64,000 nucleotides of DNA from positions 1 through 64,000 of the forward strand of contig JBILTR010000018.1 of assembly GCA_044371425.1 (NCBI GenBank). The letters run 5' to 3'. The first letter of the stretch is position 1; each line of letters begins with the position of its first letter. Made by a program: the position numbers and the translations under genes. Of this stretch, positions 35,531-45,858 are shown in pieces. The DNA comes from JBEISR01 sp044371425. Its GTDB lineage: Bacteria > Planctomycetota > Planctomycetia > Pirellulales > Pirellulaceae. A model generated the notes under the pieces. The model made no database searches. It had not been told where the DNA came from and saw only the letters and a list, made by a program, of their open reading frames with translations.

Positions 35531-36880
35531 GTCGGTCCATCGGGTCTTAAGAGAGGCCTGACAGGCAGTGAGTCCCATTCGCCAATAGAGGGCAGTACTG
35601 CTGATAGCCCGGGTGAAGTGGCAGCGGAACCCAGTGACTGTTGGCGAATGACCCCATCGCCTCTTGATACATGGTTGACCGACAGAGCTAGTGATGAAGC
35701 CTATGAAGGCACAATGGATAATCCAGCACTTCGCTAGAGTCGTACTGGCGAGATCTGAAACGATGTTGGCGTGTCGCCAACGTCCCGTCGCAACTTGAAT
35801 CAGGTCGAGCGACGGGCATAGTTGCGAGCAATTGAATGGCTCGCTCTGCGATCCCTGGACGAGTGTCCCAAGTATCTGCATCCGGACCCATCGCCTGCTT
35901 ATCTCCGACGACACCGGTCGCCGCCCCCCCTGCAAGTAGGGATAAACTCGCAAAGGCACTTGCGAGAGGTCCCGGGTGACCATCGCACTTTCGGGGCTTG
36001 TTTTGTGCTAATTTCCAGCCAGGGACAACGGTCGCATTCGAACCATCCGCAGGTTTGGATGAAAAAGATTTCGTCGGACACACTAAGTCTTGCTCACTGC
36101 CCAAGCATTTTGCGTATCGAATTGTCAACCACTTAACTTGCTTTCTTCGAAAAATCACTTACGATTTCCCAACAGGAGAACTCTGGTGCACACTGTGCAA
36201 GAACCCATGACGGGGAGAATTGCAGAAAGCAGTCATGCCAAAGTCTCCATTACGCAAGTTTTCGTAGAGTTAAGAAATCGCAATGCTGCAGTTCGAAATC
36301 CTTCAAAGCGTGCTCTTCCGAGTCCCGCCAGAGGCCTGTGTACTTTCACGATTTGGTGGAGCACCTCCAAAGCTCTTCACGATGACATAGTTTTTGACAT
36401 CGAAGGGCAAACTGGAAGCTACGTTGTTGCTTCCTGAAATTTGGCTACCGCTAGGTTTGGCTTTACGCTGCCGTTTCCTGTAGTTCCTCTCTGCATGTCA
36501 GTTGTGAAAGTGCGACTTGTTGAAAATGTGGCCGTAGATATCTGCTGCTTTATGCGGCGAATAAAGATTTATCGGCTAAAGCCAGATCAGTCCAAGGTTT
36601 TATAGGCCTCAGGATGCCAGAACGGAGTTGGGGGACGGTAGCGTTGTTGAAAGGATTTGCACGAGGCTAAGAGATGAACAGCATGATGAGCTAATTGTGG
36701 ATTCTGGGTATATTGCTGACTGGTTTTCGGCGAACCTCCCCATAACTGCTCAGCGCGAATCCTGAGTAGTGAAAAATGAGTCACTCAATGCGAGAGGGAA
36801 TAGGAATGCTGTTGCCATACGCCTTCCCGATGTGGTATCGGCAGGAAACTGGGAACACTGAATTCTTGAAGGGGCTGTAA
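35531..36880. other. Gene-poor gap before the phosphorothioation operon
   Basis: About 1.35 kb without a supportable gene. Frames on both strands up to 167 codons show no family-like sequence. The 3' end (about 36840-36880) must contain the ribosome binding site GAAGGGG of the first operon gene and, presumably, the operon promoter. Remnants of older genes are possible but I cannot name any. Confidence 0.45.
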
Positions 36881-37810
36881 ATGGGCTTCCGATTCTCTGG
36901 TCATGAGACATTTCCCTGCCGTTACGCGTGGTTGCCGAAGGCATTTGCCGCCATCGAAGCGGATCACGCTGCGTTTTCGGATGATGAACGCGCGATGATT
37001 CGTCTTGGCGTGGGAAAGAACATGGTCCGGGCCATCCGGTTCTGGATGGTTGAGATGTCGGTGGCCTTGAAGCATCCTGGCGGGGGGTATGAGCCATCAG
37101 CCTTTGCAAAGGCTTTGTTCAACCGGAAAAAGGGCATCGACCCGTTCTTAGAAGACATCCGGACACTGTGGCTATTGCATTGGAAACTCTCGACTCATAG
37201 CGTGCAGGAGCCACTCCTAGCCTGGGATTTCCTTATTAACCAGTATCAGTCTACCGACATCAGTCGGTCGGCCGTACTTTCAGCTTTTCGGCGAATTGCG
37301 GACAAGGAAACACGGCCACCGTCCGATGTGACGCTTGAGCAACACTTCGATACGTTCCTGCACACCTATGTACCTACCCGAAGCCGTAAAGGTGATATCC
37401 AGGAGGACAATCTAGACTGCCCTCTGGTTGAGCTTGAGTTCATCAATGCCGTGGGTGAGCGGAGGATCGATGGAACGGGCAAACGCGAGCCCATTTACGC
37501 ATTCCGTATGGAAGACAAGCCGGACATCACCCCGGAAATATTTGCCTTCGCACTGGACGACTTTTGGGCAACAAGGCGTAGCACGGAACGCACTCTGACG
37601 TTTAAGGATGTCACCTTTGGACACAACAGTCCCGGGCAGGTCTTCAAACTGCCGGAGTGGGCCGTTCGCCAGAGACTGGAAGTCATTTCGTCTGATACCT
37701 CAGGACCTTTTCGTTATGTCGAGTCCGCCACACAACAGCAAATCTCACGGCGCGACGGCGTGCCCAGGCCTTCCATCGTTGCTGCTTACGGGGAGGTCAT
37801 GTCATGCTGA
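36881..37810 (+). CDS. sspB: DUF4007 protein (SspB-like)
   Basis: A 309-aa protein beginning MGFRFSGHETFPCRYAWLPK, the characteristic N terminus of DUF4007. The family is linked to DNA phosphorothioation; as I recall, the SspB nickase of the SspABCD system belongs here, nicking DNA for sulfur insertion in one strand. The body has LGVGKNMVRAIRFWM, then LFNRKKGIDPFLEDIRTLWLL, and a charged C-terminal half. GAAGGGG lies six bases before the ATG. It overlaps the ATPase gene by seven bases and opens the ten-gene operon. The symbol is by family and context; direct activity is untested. Confidence 0.75.
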   Translation: MGFRFSGHETFPCRYAWLPKAFAAIEADHAAFSDDERAMIRLGVGKNMVRAIRFWMVEMSVALKHPGGGYEPSAFAKALFNRKKGIDPFLEDIRTLWLLHWKLSTHSVQEPLLAWDFLINQYQSTDISRSAVLSAFRRIADKETRPPSDVTLEQHFDTFLHTYVPTRSRKGDIQEDNLDCPLVELEFINAVGERRIDGTGKREPIYAFRMEDKPDITPEIFAFALDDFWATRRSTERTLTFKDVTFGHNSPGQVFKLPEWAVRQRLEVISSDTSGPFRYVESATQQQISRRDGVPRPSIVAAYGEVMSC

Positions 37811-40800
37811 ACACGAACCGAATCGCAAATCTCTTCGACATTCAGAAGCGGTTTATCCGTTCAACGCACCTTGAGAGGGATTTCGCCGATCATACGGCAT
37901 TGCGCGGCTATGTCGTGACACCGCCCGCACACCAGGGCTTCGAGCGGGTTCTTCAGGGGCTAAACCCTAATTCCGGCCAGCGTGCTTGGCGTGTCACCGG
38001 TGATTATGGAACAGGAAAATCGTCCTTTGCTCTTGCCCTAGCCCATCTTCTTTCCGACGGCGGTGGCTTGCCGCATGATGTGCGAAAATGCGTCGATTTT
38101 CGCAGCCTTGGGTTGAAGCGGCCGAATCTGTTGCCGGTGCTGGTAACGGGCACTCGCGCTCCTCTTGCGGAGGCACTGAGGATAGCGCTTGCCAGGTCGC
38201 TTGAAGAGTTATGCAAGCGAGGGAAGCCACCGCAACTCATCTCCCGGCTTCGGTCCACAGCCGGGAAAAAACCAGGCCAAGAGGATGGATCCGAAGAGAT
38301 TGCACTGCTTCTGGAAGCGGGACGTTTCTTGCGTTCCTCCGGCAAGGCGGACGGTCTTGTCATCGTTCTAGATGAGATGGGTAAATTCCTTGAGTTCGCG
38401 GCCCTGCATCCGGACAGGCAAGATATCTACTTGCTACAAATGCTGGCAGAAGCGGCATCACGTAGCGGCGATACGCCGATCTTTGTGGTTGGCCTATTGC
38501 ATCAGGGATTCCATGCTTATGCCGAACAATTAGCTCTCACCACCCAGAAGGAATGGGACAAGGTTGCAGGACGATATGAAGAAATCCTCTTCAACCAACC
38601 ATTGGAGCAAACTACGGCGTTGGTGGCCAACGCTCTCAATATCCGCCGCGAGAAATTGCCAAGGGGTGCAACAAAACGACTTGAAGAAGAAATGTCCAGG
38701 GCAATCGAACTTGGCTGGTATGGAGTGGATGCAGTCAAACATCGCCTGACTTCTATAGCACCGGAGATTTTCCCGCTGCATCCGACGGTAATCCCGGTGC
38801 TCGTTAAGCTCTTTGCCCGCTTCGGGCAGAATGAGCGATCGCTCTACAGTTTCCTCCTGTCAAGCGAACCCTTCGCGCTTCAGTCGTTCTCTGAGCAACC
38901 GGCAAAGGCAGATAGCTTTTATCGCCTGCATCACCTCTACGACTTCGCACGCGCTGCTTTCGGGCACCGCCTAGCTTTGCAGACGTTCCGAAGCCACTGG
39001 AACCAGATTGAGTCGGTGGTCGAGAGTTTCCCTCGCGATCAAGTTGCGGAACTCAAGATCCTGAAGACGGTGGCCATCTTGAACCTCATGGATTCACCGC
39101 AACTTCTGGCGTCCCAAGATGCAATTGCGCTTGCCGTCGATTCCACGTCGCAGGACGCCGGGGCGAATGTCACAAAGTCGCTGAAATCGCTTCAGCGTGG
39201 AAAGGCGATCCTTTATTACCGTGGTGCAGCAGGCGGTTACTGCCTCTGGCCGCATACGAGTGTCAGCCTGGAGCGAGCCTACCAAGATGCCCGCAACACC
39301 GTACCACCTCCAAAGTACATCGGGCCGCTGATCCGTGAAAAGCTGGAGACGCGGCCGCTGGTTGCCCGCAGGCACTACATTGAGACCGGCAATCTCCGGC
39401 ACTTCGATGTCCAGTTCGTACCGGCAGCAGAGCTGCAGGAGGCGCTCAGTGCCCGCACGAATGCTGACGGGCAGGTCATCGTTGCCTTGTGCGAAACGGA
39501 AGCCGAACGCAGGAGTGCCATTGAGTTCGCGACCTCCAAGCCGATGGCTAAATGCAAGGATGTGCTGACTGCCGTGCCACAGCCGCTACAAGGGCTTGCC
39601 AGCCTTGTGACAGAAGTTCAACGGTGGGAGTGGGTGCTTGGAAACGTGCCGGAGCTGAATCACGACAACTACGCTCTCGAGGAGGCCACGAGGCAATTGG
39701 CTGCTTCCCGCCAAGTGCTCACCAAGCGTCTACAGAGTTACGTCGGGTTGCGGCAGTTTACTGAGACCCTCGGATTGCAGTGGTTTTACAAGAGTCAGTC
39801 TGTTTCCATCGGCAGCGGGCGGACCTTGCTCGAAAAGCTTTCGACTGTGTGCGACAAGCTCTATCCAAATGCACCGAAGATCCAGAATGAACTGGTCAAT
39901 CGCCATGAACTCAGCTCGGCCGCCGCAGCTGCCCGGCTGCGACTGATCGAACGACTGCTTCAATTTTCCGCCGAGCCATATCTCGGCATCGACCCTTCCA
40001 CCAATCCACCTGAGAAGTCGATGTATCTCTCGGTGTTGCAGGAAGCCAGACTGCACCAGGACGGGCCAGAAGGATGGGCCGCATGCATCCCCGGCGAAGA
40101 TGAAGATACTTGCCGAGTCCGGCCTGTGCTGCTTCGCATGCAGGAAGTACTTGAAGCAGCCAAGGGGCGACGCGTGAAAGTAACATCGCTGTTTTCAGAG
40201 ATGAAGTCCCAACCGTTCGGTATCCGGGATGGACTGTGCCCGCTGTTTCTTGCTGCCTTTGCCGTCATCCATGAGCAGGATGTAGCATTCTACGATCAGA
40301 ACAGCTTCGTGAAGCAGGTCACCGGGCAGGAGTTCCACCGGTTGATAAAGGCACCTGAGAATTTCGAGGTTCAGTATTGCCGGATTGCTGGTGTACGAAC
40401 GGTGGTCTTTGAACAGCTTTTCAAGGTACTTCACCCTGAGAAAAAACCTAAGTCCATCGATCTGCTCGATGTCGTCCGGCCGCTCTGTGTCTTTGCCGCT
40501 CAGTTGCCCGAATGTGCGAAAAAGACGGCGAAAGTTTCTCGCACTGCATCTTCTATTCGCGACGCGCTAATGAGAGCCGAAGAGCCAGCTACTCTTCTGT
40601 TTCAAACACTGCCAGAAGCTTGTGGCTGTGAGCATTTTGAAGCTGATGCATCGCCATCACCAGCCAAGGTCAAGAAGTTTGTAGAGCGTCTAAGGGATGG
40701 CATCGAAGAACTACGAGCAGCATATCCACAACTACTTCGCAGAATGAAGGATGAATTCCAGACCTGCTTCGACCGCCCCGGCAACTTGGAGTCAGCGCGA

Positions 40801-41259
40801 ACGGCCGTTGCACATTCTGCGAATCGCGTCCTCGCATTTGTTAAGGAGCAACGCCTCAAGGCTTTTTGCCTCCGTCTCGCGGATCAGGGCCTGGACGATG
40901 ACCAGTGGATTGAGTCGATGGGAAGCTTTCTTTGCTCCAAGCCACCCTCGAAGTGGATCGATAACGACCTGTCGCAGTTCGAGGACGAACTGCACCGATG
41001 TGCCCGGCAGTTCTTTCGTGTTGAGAGCACGTTGTTCGATGAAAAAGCAGAACCGGCGGGAGCGCAGGCCATGCGGGTGTCGATTACCTGCCAGGACGGA
41101 AGCGAGGTCGACAAAGTTGTTCGCCTTAGCGAAGGCGAGTTGGAAAAAGTGGCATCCTTGGAGGAGAAGATTCGCAGGGTGTTGGGCGAGGATAGCCGAT
41201 TGGGCCTGGTGGCTGCAACGAGGGCGATCATGACGCAGATGCAGGACATGAAGGAATAG
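37804..41259 (+). CDS. sspC: Large P-loop ATPase (SspC-like)
   Basis: A 1151-aa protein with an N-terminal STAND/AAA-type ATPase: Walker A GDYGTGKS (66-73) and Walker B VIVLDEMGKF (D190). Large helical regions follow (about 350-1150) with no other motif I recognise. In SspABCD the ATPase SspC works with the SspB nickase and SspD. Position directly after the DUF4007 gene with a 7-base overlap supports this assignment. SspC-type proteins vary in size, and I cannot verify orthology without a search. Confidence 0.7.
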   Translation: MLNTNRIANLFDIQKRFIRSTHLERDFADHTALRGYVVTPPAHQGFERVLQGLNPNSGQRAWRVTGDYGTGKSSFALALAHLLSDGGGLPHDVRKCVDFRSLGLKRPNLLPVLVTGTRAPLAEALRIALARSLEELCKRGKPPQLISRLRSTAGKKPGQEDGSEEIALLLEAGRFLRSSGKADGLVIVLDEMGKFLEFAALHPDRQDIYLLQMLAEAASRSGDTPIFVVGLLHQGFHAYAEQLALTTQKEWDKVAGRYEEILFNQPLEQTTALVANALNIRREKLPRGATKRLEEEMSRAIELGWYGVDAVKHRLTSIAPEIFPLHPTVIPVLVKLFARFGQNERSLYSFLLSSEPFALQSFSEQPAKADSFYRLHHLYDFARAAFGHRLALQTFRSHWNQIESVVESFPRDQVAELKILKTVAILNLMDSPQLLASQDAIALAVDSTSQDAGANVTKSLKSLQRGKAILYYRGAAGGYCLWPHTSVSLERAYQDARNTVPPPKYIGPLIREKLETRPLVARRHYIETGNLRHFDVQFVPAAELQEALSARTNADGQVIVALCETEAERRSAIEFATSKPMAKCKDVLTAVPQPLQGLASLVTEVQRWEWVLGNVPELNHDNYALEEATRQLAASRQVLTKRLQSYVGLRQFTETLGLQWFYKSQSVSIGSGRTLLEKLSTVCDKLYPNAPKIQNELVNRHELSSAAAAARLRLIERLLQFSAEPYLGIDPSTNPPEKSMYLSVLQEARLHQDGPEGWAACIPGEDEDTCRVRPVLLRMQEVLEAAKGRRVKVTSLFSEMKSQPFGIRDGLCPLFLAAFAVIHEQDVAFYDQNSFVKQVTGQEFHRLIKAPENFEVQYCRIAGVRTVVFEQLFKVLHPEKKPKSIDLLDVVRPLCVFAAQLPECAKKTAKVSRTASSIRDALMRAEEPATLLFQTLPEACGCEHFEADASPSPAKVKKFVERLRDGIEELRAAYPQLLRRMKDEFQTCFDRPGNLESARTAVAHSANRVLAFVKEQRLKAFCLRLADQGLDDDQWIESMGSFLCSKPPSKWIDNDLSQFEDELHRCARQFFRVESTLFDEKAEPAGAQAMRVSITCQDGSEVDKVVRLSEGELEKVASLEEKIRRVLGEDSRLGLVAATRAIMTQMQDMKE

Positions 41260-41315
41260 GGAATTCAGCCAATAACGGCGGGATTCCTCACAAGCAAGGT
41301 GAAGGTGGTCAAGCG

Positions 41316-43730
41316 ATGGCAGAGAAAACAGGAGATAATCGGAATCGCTTCCGTGTAAGCGCCCGCACCATTTTGCAATTAGGTGGTGAGCTTATCAGTT
41401 CGGATGGCATTGCCTTTTACGAACTGATCAAAAACGCCGTAGATGCTGGAGCAAAGAAGATTCACGTCGAAGTTCGCATGCAATTACCACTCGATGCGAT
41501 CCAGAGAGTCAGAATGGCTACAGAACAATCCGGGAGTCTCAGCAAAAACGAACTGAAGGCACTTAAAACAGAGATCGCCTCATCAATCCTCATGGATGCT
41601 CCCGACAAGGAGGAATTACGCGAATCCATTGCGGCAGCCGACTCCCTCGATCATCTACTTGCCGCCGTTATTGACGCAAACGCGATCACATTTCGTGATA
41701 CTGGGAGCGGCATGACGCTCAGCGATCTTGAAAAAATCTATCTCACGGTCGGCACGCCGCATCGTCTCAATGAACGTAAGTCGGGATCGCAACGGGTCAT
41801 ACTGGGCGAGAAGGGCATTGGCCGTTTGTCAGCGATGCGGCTGGGCAACCGGCTTCAGGTCAGCACTACCACAGCCGTTGACACTCACTGGAATGAATTA
41901 AGAATCGACTGGAACGAGTTCGGGCGGGACGCCGGACAATTACTCGAAGACATCGTGATCGCGCCCTTTCGCGGCCAGAAAAAGGGATCGAGCGATACTG
42001 CTGCTCATGGCACTACTATTCATATTACCGACCTCAATTCTACATGGTCCCAAAAGATGCTCTCAGCGATTGCGGCGTCCGAGCTTTGTCGTTTCACCGA
42101 TCCTTTTGCCGAGAGCAACCGTTTCCCGATTCATCTGCGCCTGAATGGAAACGCCGTTCCCATTCCGCGCATGAACGAAATCCTGAGCGAACACGCACAC
42201 GCCCATGTGGAGGCCCGCCTGTCCATCGACGAGGAATCCGACGATCCTGTCGCTGTGCTCGAAGGCAAGGTTCGCTACCTGGTTTCAGGTTCGTCCGGCA
42301 GTCCACTTTCGGGGCGTACATTGCCGTTCCGCTATGAAAACGTCGAAATTGCGTCTCTCCTGACGAAACGCGAAGACCCTGATGTGGACTTCGATTCGGT
42401 ACTTCGGCTTGGCCCATTTTCAATGAAGTGCCTCTGGTTCAACCGGCGTCTTCTCAAGGCAGTTGAGATCGACGACAGTACCCTGGACCTGAAAAAGGCG
42501 GTCCGACAGTGGTCAGGCGGCCTGATGGTGTACCGGGATGGCTTCCGCGTACCACCTTACGGTGGCCCCGACGACGACTGGCTCGACTTGGATCGCGGCG
42601 CGCTCGCCGCCCAGGGTTACAAGGTCAACCGTGCCCAGTTAGTTGGAAAGGTTGATATTTCGGTTAGAGGCAATCCACTGCTTCGTGATCAGACCAACCG
42701 TGAGGGTTTACGCGACTGTCCGGAGAAGCGGGCACTTGCCGGGTTGCTAAAGCACATTCTCGAAGTGGAGTTCCGTGGGTACCTGAAGGAAGTCGATGAG
42801 GAAATCCGTGATAGGGATCGGATCAGTTTTGCCGCCTTCACGGAGCGGCTGGCGGAAGCTGAGGAAAAGATTAACCACTCCTTGAGCGAGCTTTCCGAGA
42901 TTGATGACGACCATCCTGACCTGGAGATTGGCCCGCTGGCCAAAAGGTTGCAACGCGCGTTCCACTCGGTAGTTGAAGTGGTTACGGAAGTCCAGGAGAC
43001 CGTGGAGACAGTAGAGGATGAAAAGGCTCGTGTCCTACACCTTGCGGCGCTCGGTCTCTCCATCGAAAAACTTGCCCACGAGTTGAACCGGGCGTCCAAG
43101 CACGCCTTGGAAGCTTTATCCCAGATGGATGGCAGTCCGAATGCACCGGCACTCAAGCGATCTGCGGTCCTTCAGTTGCAATCGCTTCGCAAGCGACTCC
43201 AGAACTTGGATCCCCTTTTAACGCCTGCTCGCCAGACCAAGCAAGAATTCGATCTGGGCAAGGAGATTCAATCCGTACTCGACGGATTCCAGGCCAGGTT
43301 CGAGCGGCATGGCATTTCGCCAAAGCTGGTGATGAAAGGCGACGAGCCGGTAAAGGTCAAGTTTGTTCGTGCCATGTTCATCCAGGTGCTGGAAAACCTG
43401 ATCGACAACTCCGTGTATTGGCTTTCGGTAGGTAAACGCCGGAAGGTTGCAGATGAAGCCTCAAGGGAAATTCGCATCGTGCTCGACGGTAAGCGGAATG
43501 TCATTGAGGTGTCGGACAACGGCCCCGGTATCGCGCCGGAAAACAGGGAGCGTGTCTTTCGCCCGTTCTTTACGCTAAAACCTGCCGGGCATGGCAAAGG
43601 ATTGGGGCTGTACATCGCCAATGAGATCGCCCATTACCACGGGGGCGCACTGAAACTGACAGACAAGGGCCTGAAATCGACAGGACGGCTCAATACGTTC
43701 GAGCTGGACTTCGCGGCGGGGAGGGTATGA
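41316..43730 (+). CDS. Double-GHKL protein with histidine-kinase-like core
   Basis: An 804-aa soluble protein with two ATP-binding GHKL domains. The N-terminal one is Hsp90/MORC-like: ELIKNAVDAGAKKIHVEV (N-box, about 36), FRDTGSGM (about 128), and GEKGIGRLSAMRLG (about 166). After a coiled coil comes a histidine-kinase core: SIEKLAHELNRASKHAL with candidate phosphoacceptor H588, then VLENLIDNSVYWL, SDNGPGIAPENRERVF (D734 region) and GHGKGLGLYIANEIA. No membrane span or PAS domain. It lies 56 bases after the ATPase gene and one base before the receiver gene. Likely an intracellular kinase sensing DNA or protein state through its first ATPase domain. Not a component of sspABCD or sspFGH as I know them. 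Confidence 0.8.
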   Translation: MAEKTGDNRNRFRVSARTILQLGGELISSDGIAFYELIKNAVDAGAKKIHVEVRMQLPLDAIQRVRMATEQSGSLSKNELKALKTEIASSILMDAPDKEELRESIAAADSLDHLLAAVIDANAITFRDTGSGMTLSDLEKIYLTVGTPHRLNERKSGSQRVILGEKGIGRLSAMRLGNRLQVSTTTAVDTHWNELRIDWNEFGRDAGQLLEDIVIAPFRGQKKGSSDTAAHGTTIHITDLNSTWSQKMLSAIAASELCRFTDPFAESNRFPIHLRLNGNAVPIPRMNEILSEHAHAHVEARLSIDEESDDPVAVLEGKVRYLVSGSSGSPLSGRTLPFRYENVEIASLLTKREDPDVDFDSVLRLGPFSMKCLWFNRRLLKAVEIDDSTLDLKKAVRQWSGGLMVYRDGFRVPPYGGPDDDWLDLDRGALAAQGYKVNRAQLVGKVDISVRGNPLLRDQTNREGLRDCPEKRALAGLLKHILEVEFRGYLKEVDEEIRDRDRISFAAFTERLAEAEEKINHSLSELSEIDDDHPDLEIGPLAKRLQRAFHSVVEVVTEVQETVETVEDEKARVLHLAALGLSIEKLAHELNRASKHALEALSQMDGSPNAPALKRSAVLQLQSLRKRLQNLDPLLTPARQTKQEFDLGKEIQSVLDGFQARFERHGISPKLVMKGDEPVKVKFVRAMFIQVLENLIDNSVYWLSVGKRRKVADEASREIRIVLDGKRNVIEVSDNGPGIAPENRERVFRPFFTLKPAGHGKGLGLYIANEIAHYHGGALKLTDKGLKSTGRLNTFELDFAAGRV

Positions 43731-43731
43731 C

Positions 43732-45846
43732 GTGCCTGAAGCAGCAATACAAGAAACCCGAAACCCGGTCGTGTCCTGGCGGATCGCCATTATCGACGAC
43801 GTGTACGCAGGGCCAAATCTTGATGCCGTCAAGAGCGGACTGGCGGAGTTCTGCGCGGATGTCGGTTCCGATGAGGCGATTTTGAAGATGTTGAGCGAAC
43901 GCACACAGTGCAACTTTGAAACTGTCGAGGGAGTGACTGCCCAGGGAATCGTCGCCTTATACAAATGCCGCCATCAATTGTCGGATATGGCCGACCAGTT
44001 GGGCAAGCTCTTCTTAGACTTCGACCAGCGCCGCAGCGAAGTGGAAACGATTGAGCAAAATCTAAGGGCGCATGGGTTCAGTGCGGATAATATCAAGACG
44101 TTTCAGTCCGTCCAGGACTTGTTTGCGGGGGAGCCTTTTCAACTGGTCCTTCTCGATCTGATGCTGGCAAAAGGCGAGGCCGAGTCACAGGACATTGCGA
44201 AGGAGATTTACAAGAAGTTCAAGGCATTCATCCTGCTCATGTCGAATTCTCCGATTGCCAATCCGCAGCAGATCGAAGGGTTTCGTCGCCAAACCCGACT
44301 CTTGAAAGGGTTCTTCGATTTCCGGGCCAAATCAGACCTCTGCGACACAGATAAGTTCCGCATCCAGATCGAAACACTGCCCAAAGACCCCGAAGTCTGC
44401 CATGCGATTCACAATTTCGTGATGGCATTGGAAGACGCTTTGGGCGGCACGATTGAAGAGCCGCCGATCAGTAACGGAGACACACAGGCAGACGAAGATG
44501 TCACGGTACTTTCCCGGTTCATGCACACGTTGCGTGCCTTGGGCCTCCATGATTATGCCCTGCTCTGCGAGTTGACGCTTAGAAACGAGGGACACCCGCT
44601 TGGCGACTACATGATGCGCCTGCTGGGTTCACATTTGCTCGCGCAGCTTCTTTCGCATTCGGGATTGAAAAACGCAATCGCGGCTCTGGACAAGCTGCGA
44701 TTCACTGGGTTCCTCCCTTTTGGTGACGATCAGTCACCTTCGTTTCACCGGATGTATGCCGATGCAACGACGGAACTGGTCACGGGACCGTGGGAACCAC
44801 ACCCGTGGAGTCTGACACCACAATCCGCACCAGGCACGGCTGCAACTGTGGAGATCGCGACAGATGAATCCGCAGAGACGAGCGAATCCATTGCATTGCC
44901 AGCCAATGATAATGCTGCGGCCAGTGCTGAGGCCCAGGTGGAATCCGAAATCCTGAGCCTGCTTGGCCTCCAGGACGACGCGCATGAACTGCCTTACGTC
45001 CAGCTTGGCGACCTGCTGATTAAAGATGAGAGGTCACTGGTGTTTGCGGTACTTAGTGCCTCATGCGAGTTGCAATTTGTTCCATTGCATGTTCACAGGA
45101 ACAGGCCTCGACTCAGGGACGATACGGTACTTCTCGTACCTGGGCGGATGCGAACAATTGGAACGCCGCAGGCGAAGAAATCCCAGACGACGGCTGGACT
45201 CGTCGAGTGGAACGGCGTCGCGTACTGCATTGACTGGTTTGACGGCAAGCTCGTCGGTATTCCGCACTGCGCTCTACGAAAACTCTTTCAGGATCGCGGC
45301 TACCTTCATCACCGGCGATTGCAAACCGCGCGTGCCCTCGAACTCCAGCAGGCGGTCTTGTCGAAGCTTTCGCGAATTGGCGTGGAAGTTCGACCACCCT
45401 ATCCGCGTGACATCAAGATCACGCTTTATGGGCGTCAGCCGGACCAGTCTTTCGTGCAGCTGGGTGATTCCCTCGCACAGGCCGGTCTGCTTTTTCACGG
45501 ACGAAAGGCCGAAGGCAACAAGGATGAACAAAGGGTGCTAGTCTTGCGAAAACAAGCGTACTACCAGTTCGCGTCTGAAATGAAGAAACTCGCGGATCAA
45601 ACTGCTGATGCAAGGCTGAAAGCCAGCCTGAAGTCCGGAGAAACGTCATTCACGAGTGCAATGGGCGGCTTGAAGTTGCCTATTGAGCTACCGGGTTCAC
45701 CGGAGCCGAAAGCAATCCAGCTCGTGGATAGCGCGTGGAACAAGACACCGATTCGTCAGGTTGCCCTGCGCTTTGGGGCATTCACGGAACCACCAGCAAC
45801 AACGAACAGAGAGCTAATGTTCTGCCTGTCGGCGGAAGAGGAATAG
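43732..45846 (+). CDS. Receiver-domain protein with large insertion and unknown C-terminal domain
   Basis: A 704-aa protein starting with GTG one base after the kinase stop. Receiver features are spread over residues 14-200: the acidic pair IIDD (D22, D23), phosphoacceptor VLLDLML (D142), LLMSNSP (serine near 172) and RLLKGFFDF (lysine near 190). Between the first and second strands there is an extra segment of about 80 residues, so phosphoacceptor spacing is much longer than the usual 45 or so. Residues 250-704 are unrecognised and contain an alpha/beta part (YVQLGDLLIKDERSLVFAVL, then SASCELQFVPLHV). No HTH is seen. Probably phosphorylated by the adjacent kinase and acting on the modification or restriction proteins. 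Confidence 0.75.
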   Translation: MPEAAIQETRNPVVSWRIAIIDDVYAGPNLDAVKSGLAEFCADVGSDEAILKMLSERTQCNFETVEGVTAQGIVALYKCRHQLSDMADQLGKLFLDFDQRRSEVETIEQNLRAHGFSADNIKTFQSVQDLFAGEPFQLVLLDLMLAKGEAESQDIAKEIYKKFKAFILLMSNSPIANPQQIEGFRRQTRLLKGFFDFRAKSDLCDTDKFRIQIETLPKDPEVCHAIHNFVMALEDALGGTIEEPPISNGDTQADEDVTVLSRFMHTLRALGLHDYALLCELTLRNEGHPLGDYMMRLLGSHLLAQLLSHSGLKNAIAALDKLRFTGFLPFGDDQSPSFHRMYADATTELVTGPWEPHPWSLTPQSAPGTAATVEIATDESAETSESIALPANDNAAASAEAQVESEILSLLGLQDDAHELPYVQLGDLLIKDERSLVFAVLSASCELQFVPLHVHRNRPRLRDDTVLLVPGRMRTIGTPQAKKSQTTAGLVEWNGVAYCIDWFDGKLVGIPHCALRKLFQDRGYLHHRRLQTARALELQQAVLSKLSRIGVEVRPPYPRDIKITLYGRQPDQSFVQLGDSLAQAGLLFHGRKAEGNKDEQRVLVLRKQAYYQFASEMKKLADQTADARLKASLKSGETSFTSAMGGLKLPIELPGSPEPKAIQLVDSAWNKTPIRQVALRFGAFTEPPATTNRELMFCLSAEEE

Positions 45847-45858
45847 GGGCACACAATC

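Noticed and set aside
35480..36437. Frames of 100-167 codons on both strands before the ssp operon
   Set aside because: Repeat-derived or without any recognisable sequence; codon patterns do not resemble the flanking genes.
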